From: Diphasiastrum complanatum
Taxonomy: Eukaryota; Streptophyta; Lycopodiopsida; Lycopodiales; Lycopodiaceae
DNA length: 64,000 bases
Assembly (NCBI GenBank): GCA_029204225.1
Contig: CM055097.1
Span: 66,098,268-66,162,267 of the forward strand
Direction: 5' to 3'
The translations under genes were made by a program, and so were the position numbers. Positions 56,193-64,000 of this stretch are shown here, one piece after another. The notes below the pieces were generated by a model. That model searched no databases. It was not told where the DNA came from and worked only from the letters and a program-made list of their open reading frames with translations. Numbering within the stretch: position 1 is the first letter of the stretch; each line of letters begins with the position of its first letter.

Positions 56193-59100
56193 ATGGCATC
56201 TATAAATGCATATCTTTTGGATACTAATGAAAGGCTCAACAAAACTAACTATTCCATATGGAAAGTTAGAATGGAATCTATCATGATCATGCAAGATCTG
56301 ATGGAAATTGTAAATGGTAAGGAGGGTGAACCTATTCATCCTCAAGAAAAAGCCAAATACATCAAGAGGTGCAATGTTGCACTACATTGCATAAAAATGA
56401 ATGTTGCAAATGAACTCTTAAGAGAGGTAGGAGATTGCACTTCAGCTCAAGATGCTTGGGAGACTTTGAAAAAGGTCTATGAATCCAAGAACCAAACTAG
56501 AATGTTAGCTTTGAAGAATCAAATCTATAGAAGCTATCAAAAGAAAGGAGAGAGTGCACATACTTTTGTCCTAAGAGTAAAGGAATTGAACAAAGAGCTA
56601 GCCTTTATAGGTGACCCTATCAAGGATGAAGAGCTTGTTCAACTCATATTGAATGGACTAAGCTTTGAATTTGACAATTTGGTTCAGGGATATGCAATTA
56701 TGGGTAAGCTACCCATACTTGAAGAACTCCAAGGCACACTCATGGCCGAGGAATCAAGAAGGATCCAAATGCAAGAGAGGATGGATAGGCTTTCCATCCA
56801 AGGTGGAGATGACCAAGCTCTCTTCACCAAAGGCAAAGGCAAGTCCAAAGGCAAAGGATCAACATTCAAGAAGTCTACAAAGCTTGAGGATCAAGAAGGA
56901 CCCCCAAAGGCATCTCCATCAACCACCAAAGTCAAGAAGGACAAAGCAAAGGTGAAGTGCTACTATTGTAGCAAGATGGGGCATTATGCCTCGGAATGCT
57001 TCAAGAGGAAGCAAGATCAAAGCCAAGCCAACATGAGCAAAGAGGAGGAGGAGGAGAGTTCACATGAGGACTCTCTCATGATGTCCATATTTTCTTCAAC
57101 AAGCTTCAAAGGAGAAGATCCTTGGTGGATTGACTCGGGTGCTAGTTCACACATGACTAGTAAAAGGGAGTTTTTCTCTTCTCTCTTATCTTATGATGGA
57201 CCTATAAAGTCTATCTATACAGCAAATGATGAAGCTTGTAAGATTGAAGGAGTTGGTAGCATTCCCCTTTGCTTAGGATCTTCCAAAAAGATCAACATAG
57301 AAGGTGTTTTGTACATTCCTACAATAACAAAGAATCTACTAAGTGTTGGCCAAATGGTAGACAATGGTTTCAATGTTGACTTTGCTTCAAATGAATGTTT
57401 CATCAAGAAGAAGGGTAAGATAGTGGCTAAGGGCACTAGACTTGGCAAACTTTATAAGCTGGATGCATTTGTGGATACTAATGTTGTCATGTTGGCCGAG
57501 AAGAGCAAGATATCTACCTTTACTTTATGGCACAAAAGACTTGGACATGTCAACTCGGGTTCCATGGAGGCTATGATCAAGGAGGAGTATGCTTTAGGCC
57601 TACCAAGGTCTATTGGGAAGGAAGACAAGGTTTGTGAAGCTTGTGCCTTATCCAAGGCACATAAGAAGGTGTTTCCTAACTCCATCACAAAGTCATCTCA
57701 TCCTCTTGAACTCATGCACTCGGATGTGCACATTGCTAGCACCAAACCTAATGGAGGTTCATCCATGTTTTTAACCTTCATTGATGACTACTCAAGATAT
57801 TGTTGGGTGTTCTTACTTTCCTTCAAGTCTCAAGTATTTGATACTTTTGTAAAGTTCAAGTTGTTTGTGGAAAAGCATCATAATCATAGCATCAAGATTC
57901 TTAGAAGTGACAATGGTGGAGAATTCATCTCCAATGAGTTCAAGGCCTTTTGTGAGGAGGAAGGGATCAAGAAAGAGACTTCTTGTCCTTACACTCCTCA
58001 ACAAAATGGAGTTGCTGAAAGAAGGAATAGAACATTATGTGAATGTTCTAAGGCTTTAAGAATAGATGCTTGTTTGCCCAAATCCTTTTGGGGTGAGTCT
58101 CTTGTATGTGCAAACTACTTGATGAATAGGGTGTCTTGCAAAGCAATTGAAGGCAAAACTCCTTATGAGATGTTGTATGGAAAGAAACCCAATCTTAATC
58201 ACTTGAAAGTTTTTGGGTGTATATGTTATGTGCATGTGCCATTGGAAACAAGGACCAAGGAGGATCCATCTTCCACAAGAGGGATCATGCTTGGATATGC
58301 AAGCTCAAGCAAGGGCTACAAAGTCTATCTCCCATCCTTGAACAAATTTGTTGTTTCAAGGGATGTCATTTTTGATGAACATTATATGCATATGCTTGAA
58401 GAAGGCTCAAGTGCTCCAACAATCAAGAAGAAGATGGCCGAGGAGCAAGATCTTGGTTTTGAGGAGGAGCTCATGGAGGAGCAAGCACCAAACCCACCTA
58501 TCACACCAAGGAGATCTTCAAGGGAAAAAGTGGAGCCATCAAGGCTCACATATCAAGGCAAAGGACAGCAAGTTGAGGGTATCTCGTCCACTTTTTATGC
58601 TTTATCTAGTTTTGAAGAACCGTCTAATGTTGAAGATGCATTGAACTCCAAAGAATGGTATAAAGCTATGTTGGATGAGTATGATGCCTTGATTGAGAAT
58701 GAAACTTGGTTGCTTGTTGAGAGACCTCAAAGGAATGTAATAGGATGCAAGTGGGTCTTCAAGCTTAAGTTGAATGCAAATGGGAGTGTTAACAAACATA
58801 AAGCAAGATTAGTTGCAAAAGGTTATGCTCAAGAGAGAGGGATAGACTATGAGGAAACTTTTGCACCCGTGGCCAAGATGGTCACAATAAGGCTAATCAT
58901 TGCACTTGCATCACATTTTGGATGGATTCTATGTCAAATGGATGTCTCTAATGCTTTCTTGAATGGTTTTTTGGAAGAGGATATCTATATGGAGCAGCCA
59001 CAAGGGTTCATCAAGCATGGAATGGAGAACAAAGTATGCCATCTCCAAAGAAGCATCTATGGCTTGAAGCAAGCCTCGAGATCTTGGAATTCAAGACTAC

Positions 59101-60161
59101 ATTGCTATCTTATTTCACTTTCTTTTGTTCAAAGTGAATATGATCCCACTCTTTACATTAAGTTTGATGATGTTGGTATTGTACTTTTACTCATTTATGT
59201 AGATGACATCATCATTAGTGGAAATAGTGTTGATGGTATTGAAAAAATCAAGATAGATCTATCCTTAGAGTTCAAGATGGTAGATCTAGGGTGTCTTCAC
59301 TTCATCTTAGGCATAGAAGTACTTAGAGGGTCTAATTTTATCTTTATAAGTCAAGTAAACTATGCTCAAAGTCTTTTGAAGAAGTTTAAGATGGAAGTAT
59401 GCAAAAGTGTTGACACACCAATGGAGCAAGATGTAAAAGTGCCAAATGAAGATGATGAAAGATCCTTCATGGACATCACTTTGTTTAGGCAACTTATAGG
59501 TTCCTTAATGTGGATCACTATAACTAGACCAGATCTTAGCTTTAGTGTATGTAGGTTGAGCCAATCCATGCAAAAGCCATTGAATATCCATTGGAAAAAG
59601 GCTAAGAGGATTCTAAGATACATCTCGGGTACATTGGATTTTGGGATTCTATATAGAGGAGATGTGATTAACCTTCATGCATTCAGTGATTCAGATTTTG
59701 CAGGGGACAAGAGGGATAGGAAATCAACAAGTTCCTATTAAACTTTCATAGGAGAAGGTGTGGTTTCATGGCTTTCAAAAAAGCAAGAAACTATATCTCT
59801 ATCTTCAACCGAGGCCGAGTACAAAGCTTTGACAACCACTACAAAGGAGGTACTTTGGATCAAGAGATTATTGGTGGAACTAAAGATCATGGATTCAGAG
59901 GAGGCACCAATCATCTACAATGACAATATATCAGCCCAACACCTTGCATCTAACCCAATCTTCCATGCAAGATCTAAGCACATTGAGATATGCCATCACT
60001 TTGTGAGAGAAATGGTGCAAGCCAAGGAGATTGCTTTGGAGCATGTTCCAAGCAATGAATGTGTAGCTGATCTACTTACTAAACCACTTCAAAAGACACC
60101 TTTTATGAAGTTCAGATCATCACTTGGAGTGATTAGTAAAGCAATAATTGAACCAAGCTAG
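56193..60161 (+). pseudogene. Copia gag-pol with one premature stop
   Basis: 1182 codons are open to TAA at 59739-59741, then the same frame continues to 60161. UBN2-type gag; zinc knuckle CYYCSKMGHYASEC from residue 256; protease WWIDSGASSHM with Asp314; integrase Asp511, Asp573 and Glu609; reverse transcriptase QMDVSNAFLNGF and YVDD at residues 1002-1005; RNase H FSDSDFAGD before the stop, and STEAEYKAL and NDNISAQ after it. The stop follows DRKSTSSY, where the intact relative at 41942 reads DRKSTSAFAIYLGDG. Gag, protease, integrase and reverse transcriptase are whole, but RNase H is cut, so the element is probably dead unless the stop is read through. It is related to the 41942 and 34013 elements but is a separate family. 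Confidence 0.95.
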
Positions 60162-60175
60162 ATAGTGAGGAGGAG

Positions 60176-60857
60176 TGTTAAAAATTCACAATTCTAGCTT
60201 GACTAGTTTTAGTCATATGACTTGTAAATAGTTAGATGGTCATGATGTGGCTTGTCACACGTGCCAAATAGCATAGGATTCCATTCATAAGGATGTTCTC
60301 AAGTAGACCTAAGTGTTAGAACCTTTGGAATGAGTCCAAATTATGCTTAGATACAAGGGAGAAAAAATAGGAGCTATTTTTGGTAATTTTTGCATAGTTG
60401 AGGGATCTCCAAGATTCCAACCCTAACTTGGTAGGGATGAAAGATCCAAAAAAATTAGCATTAGGGATAGGTTTAGGGCTACTCATACCTGCCCAAAACC
60501 GTGATGGATCATGTATATATAGGTGATGTTATCTCACCAAAATTAATCAAGCAATTTCACGTTTTTTCTCTCATAATGGTGCAATTGCTCTCTATGTTCA
60601 TAATTGTTTGAGTACTTGTGATTACTAATGATTATAGGATTGAATTTAGGTCAAGTGTACAGTACTCAGACTGTGGGAGGCCGTACTTTCACACGTGTGA
60701 AACCTTCTTCAAGGATTTGGGCCATTTAGTGAGGTTCAAGCATAGATTTTTGATGGATTTTGATGGTTCAACTTGTGCTAATCTTATGAAATCATAATCT
60801 ATTGTTTCCCTCATCATTTCAAGTGTTTTAGGATCCTTATTTGCTGTAATTTTTACA
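60176..60857 (+). repeat. 3' LTR of the 54710 Copia
   Basis: 682 bp, begins TGTTAAAAATTC and ends TTTTTACA before GTAGC. Palindrome at 60688-60701. Confidence 0.95.
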
Positions 60858-61762
60858 GTAGCCTAGCTGGTAGGCAAGACAAACTAGCGGGGGCTGATCA
60901 GAGATCTAATGAGCCATCTACATTGTTTCGACTACCATCTCCATCACAAAATGTACCATCTTCTCAAGATGTACAAGAAATTGACATGGACAAGGGAAAA
61001 CAGGTATCACAGACTAATATTGAATACCCAGTCAGACTTGAAACTGATAGGGGCATGTTTGAACGAGTGCAACACTCCACGAGACTTCATGAATAATGGA
61101 ACCACTTTGATACTCGGGAGTATAAGGATAAGATAACCATTCCAAAATTCAACGGTGACTTTAAGACCCTTGACATTGAAGAGTGGTTGAATAAATTAGA
61201 TCATTACTTTACTATGTTCAATAGAGATGACCGAGATAAAATCACTTTCGCTACAATCCACTTTGAAGAAGTAGCTTATGAGAGGTGGAAGCAGAGGGAG
61301 AATAGGTTATCAATGGAGGAATCTAATGCACGAACTAATTGGCCGTTATTCAAGAATGTTTGTATTGAGACCTTCAGAAGACCGTTCCAAGATGACGACA
61401 ACTTTAAAATATGGACAAAGATATGTCAGAAGAGTTCAATACAAGAGTATAACTTCGATTTTTGGAGTCTAACTCTGAAACTACCCACAGTGTCTGATGC
61501 AGATCACTTACGAAGGTATATACAAGGACTGCAGCCGGATATTGGAGCTGATGTAGCATCACGTTTTTGTACTGATCTCGATCAAGCTATGCGGGTGGCT
61601 CTTAAAATTGAGCCTAAATATGCTAGGAGCACCCAGATATGAAGTTAACGGATGGGAAGCTGAACGGAATTTTGATATCCGTCGACATCATAAGGAAAGG
61701 AACACAATCCTCCAGTACCCGACAGTTAAGAAGCTGATAGGAGGAATAGTGGTAAGAAACAA

Positions 61763-64000
61763 GTGAGCAACATGGAGGCCAAGCCAGAGGTGAAGATTGT
61801 TAGATCAAAAGCAGAGATAGATCGACTGCAGCAACAAGGCTTATGTTTCACTTGTAAGAAAAAATGGAAACCAGGACATAAGTGTGACAAAGCTAAGTTT
61901 GTAGGGATTTCCTTGATTATTGAAGATGGCGAAGATGATACGAGCACTTTTTCAGAGAATGTCATTGACTCTCAGCCACCGCAAAGTGATGAAGGAAAGG
62001 AGGACACCTCATCTGATGAGGAATCACCAAACCATCAATCAGACCACGTATAGCAGAAAAGATCCATTAGGAAGAATCAAGAAGTTGAACTATTGAACAT
62101 ATCTTTAAATGCTTTCAATGGATCCCATTGTAACAAAACCTTCCGTGTGCAAGTGTTAATTAATGGAAGGAAAGTATTTTGCTTAATAGATAGTGGTAGT
62201 ACGCATAACTTCTTTAATAGTAGGTCATTAAGAAGCTGTGGATTAGCATCTCTGGATCATTGTGATAAGATGAGAGTCCAGATTGCCAATGGAGTAAGCA
62301 TTCCTTGTAATAACATCACCCCAGTAATTACAAATGGAGGATTATACTCTTAAAACAAGTTTCCATATTGTGGAGTTGGGTCCAATTGATTTTATACTAG
62401 GAGTGGAATGGCTTAAGACCTTGAGAAATGTAACAATCAACTTCGATCAAGGACTGATAAGCTTCAGACAAGGAGAACGCCAATTTGAACTACACAGCTT
62501 TCAATCTACTCAACCACGTTCAACTTTGCAGCTGATTTCTGTAGAGAAGGCTGAAAGGTTGTCTAGATCAAATGTGCAAATGTTTGTGCTCAGGATTGAA
62601 GAAGTTGAAGGACAAGTCAACGAAGTAAAAACAAAACCATTGGCCAAGGCAAAACAAAGTGTGAAAGATCCAAAAATTCGAAAGATCTTGGGTAAATTTT
62701 CTGATGTGTTTGCTCATCAGTTATCCAGAGGGGAACCTCCTACCAGATTTGTGGACCATCCCATTGAATTGGAATCAGGGACTAAACCGGTCAATTGACC
62801 ACCTTACAGACTATCAAAGGCCAAAAAGAAGAAGTCCATAAACAGGCTCAAGAGTTACTCTCACAAGAATTTATTGTTCAAAATAAATCACCTTTTGCCT
62901 CTCCCGTGTTGCTAGTTAAGAAGAAGGATGGAACATTCAGGATGTGTATTGATTATCGAGCTCTTAACAAAGTGACCATCAAAAATAGATATCCAATCCC
63001 TAGAGTGGATGATTTGTTGGATGCGTTAAAGGGAGCTAGCATTTTTTCAAAGATAGATTTACGTTCAGGATACCATCAAATTAAGGTCAAACAAGAGGAT
63101 CAGCATAAAATAGCTTTCCAAACTGATAGGGGACATTATGAATTCAAAGTTATGTCTTCATATTAACTAATGCTCCTACCACTTTTCAAGCTCTTATGAA
63201 TTGAATTTTTGAACTTACCTTTATTTGTTTGTGTTGGTATCCTTTGACGACATCCTGATTTATAGCATGAACATGGAAGAGCATGCGAAACATTTGGATA
63301 TAGTTTTAAGTATTCTTCGAGAATATAAGTTGTTTGCAAAGATAACCAAATGTGAATTCGCTCAAGATGAGGTGGAATACTTGGGACATATCGTGTCCAA
63401 GGAGGGAATCAAGGTGGACCAAAAGAAGATTGAGGCAATCAAGAATTGGAATTCACCTAACAACATCAGATAATTAAGAGGATTCCTGGGTTTAGCATCT
63501 TAATATAGAAGATTCATTCAGGACTTCTCAAAAGTGGCAACACCGCTTATTCATCTTCTGAGAAAGGACAAGTTTGAATGGAATAAGAAAACTCAGATGG
63601 CTTTCGAAGCTCTTAAGGAATCATTGATAACAGCTTCGTTACTAGTGCAGCCCAATTTCAACTTACCTTTCATGGTTACAGTGGATAACAGTGGCACAGG
63701 ATTGGGAGCTATTTTGAGCCAATCAGATGGAGTCATTGCTTATGAAAGTAGGAAACTCACTAATAAGGAAGCATCATATCCTACTCATGATAAGGAGATG
63801 CTGGCAATTGTGCATGCTCTTAAGAAACGGCAACACTATTTATATAGTTCTAAATTCTTGAATAAAAGTGACCATCATAGTCTGAAATATTTCTTGAGCC
63901 AAAAGCAGTTGAATGACAAGTAGAAGAGATGGCTATCACAAATTCAATCTTATGATTTTAACATTGAATATTTAAAAGGAAAGGACAATGTGGTTGCAGA
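61763..64000 (+). pseudogene. Ty3/gypsy pol: zinc finger, protease, RT, RNase H (partial)
   Basis: Zinc-binding GLCFTCKKKWKPGHKC near 61840; aspartic protease LIDSGSTHNFF near 62185 and FILGVEWL near 62395; reverse transcriptase [42 protein letters not shown] to a frame break at about 63164; the catalytic motif as VSFDD near 63240; LGHIVSKEGI; and RNase H VTVDNSGTGLGAILSQ and YPTHDKEMLAIVHAL to the window end. Stops or frame changes fall at about 62051, 62351, 62797, 63164, 63473, 63502 and 63921. Integrase lies beyond the window. The element is long dead. The type matches plant Ty3/gypsy with a short zinc finger. Confidence 0.92.

Larger units (their letters stand above)
54710..60857 (+). 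mobile_element. nearly intact Copia inside gypsy gag, target duplication GTAGC
   Basis: LTRs 54710-55391 and 60176-60857, each 682 bp, differing by about nine substitutions and two compensating single-base indels by eye. GTAGC flanks both sides (54705-54709, 60858-60862). Primer site at 55392; polypurine tract GTGAGGAGGAG at 60165-60175. The gag-pol has one stop. It is younger than its gypsy host and older than the element at 41942. Confidence 0.96.
54494..61642 (+). pseudogene. Ty3/gypsy gag, split by a Copia insertion
   Basis: The gag frame starts at 54494 (MGGKGKQIVDK) and runs in frame into the target site GTAGC. On the far side it resumes at 60858 in the same frame. A stop at about 61094-61096 interrupts it. 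It continues as the classic retrotransposon gag body (PKFNGDF, LDIEEWLNKLDHYF, YERWKQ, LPTVSDADHLRRYIQGL) from about 61140 to a stop at 61640-61642. Gag forms the particle that packages element RNA. The stop at 61094 would have inactivated the protein whether or not the Copia was present. Confidence 0.85.
52890..64000 (+). mobile_element. decayed Ty3/gypsy element, runs off the window
   Basis: 5' LTR candidate about 52890-53370 with unresolved ends, primer site 53373-53384, a leader of about 1.1 kb, gag from 54494, then protease, reverse transcriptase and RNase H to the window end. A Copia element (54710-60857) is inserted in gag. The 3' LTR lies outside, so LTR identity and target duplication cannot be checked. 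Confidence 0.85.

Overview
This window is nuclear DNA of a land plant, most likely a flowering plant. It is AT-rich, and its one recognisable host gene is an intron-containing NPF/POT transporter of the plant type. Almost everything else is LTR retrotransposons at different stages of decay. I found no bacterial operons, CRISPR arrays, rRNA genes or convincing tRNA genes, and I cannot name the species.

Layout: 1-14,000 is gene-poor. It holds LTR fragments (4313-5140, 8629-9136), a broken Helitron-type PIF1 helicase (minus strand, 7605-8637), a Copia reverse transcriptase relic (12385-12650), degenerate local repeats and one weak PPR-like relic. 14,378-17,457 is the host gene: a four-exon NPF transporter of 641 codons, with a repeat-derived TATA region and a GA microsatellite of about 185 bp ending 13 nt before the ATG. 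17,458-24,800 holds minus-oriented LTR pieces, a C-rich non-coding block next to a minus-strand primer-binding site, a Copia RNase H relic and a long hairpin repeat. 24,808-33,028 holds two minus-strand Copia elements fused at a microhomology junction, the second interrupted by a solo LTR.

34,013-39,414 is a Copia element (target duplication CTATA) that has lost its catalytic integrase core and reverse transcriptase and carries another nested solo LTR. 41,942-48,372 is a complete, very young Copia element: 655-bp LTRs with two differences, target duplication AAAAG, one open 1317-codon gag-pol. 48,853-50,560 is an eroded Ty3/gypsy pol. 52,890-64,000 is a second, decayed Ty3/gypsy element running off the window; its gag is split by a nearly intact Copia element (54,710-60,857, target duplication GTAGC, one stop codon in RNase H).

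Together these form a nested insertion history: old Ty3/gypsy and Helitron remains, then several Copia families, then solo LTRs inside those, and finally the 41,942 element. I see no clearly new multi-gene system. The most interesting points are the NPF protein, which lacks two conserved charged residues of the coupling network; a palindrome built on CACACGTGTG shared by several LTR families; a Copia derivative that keeps a long open frame without catalytic domains; and a long inverted repeat that looks like a small-RNA source.
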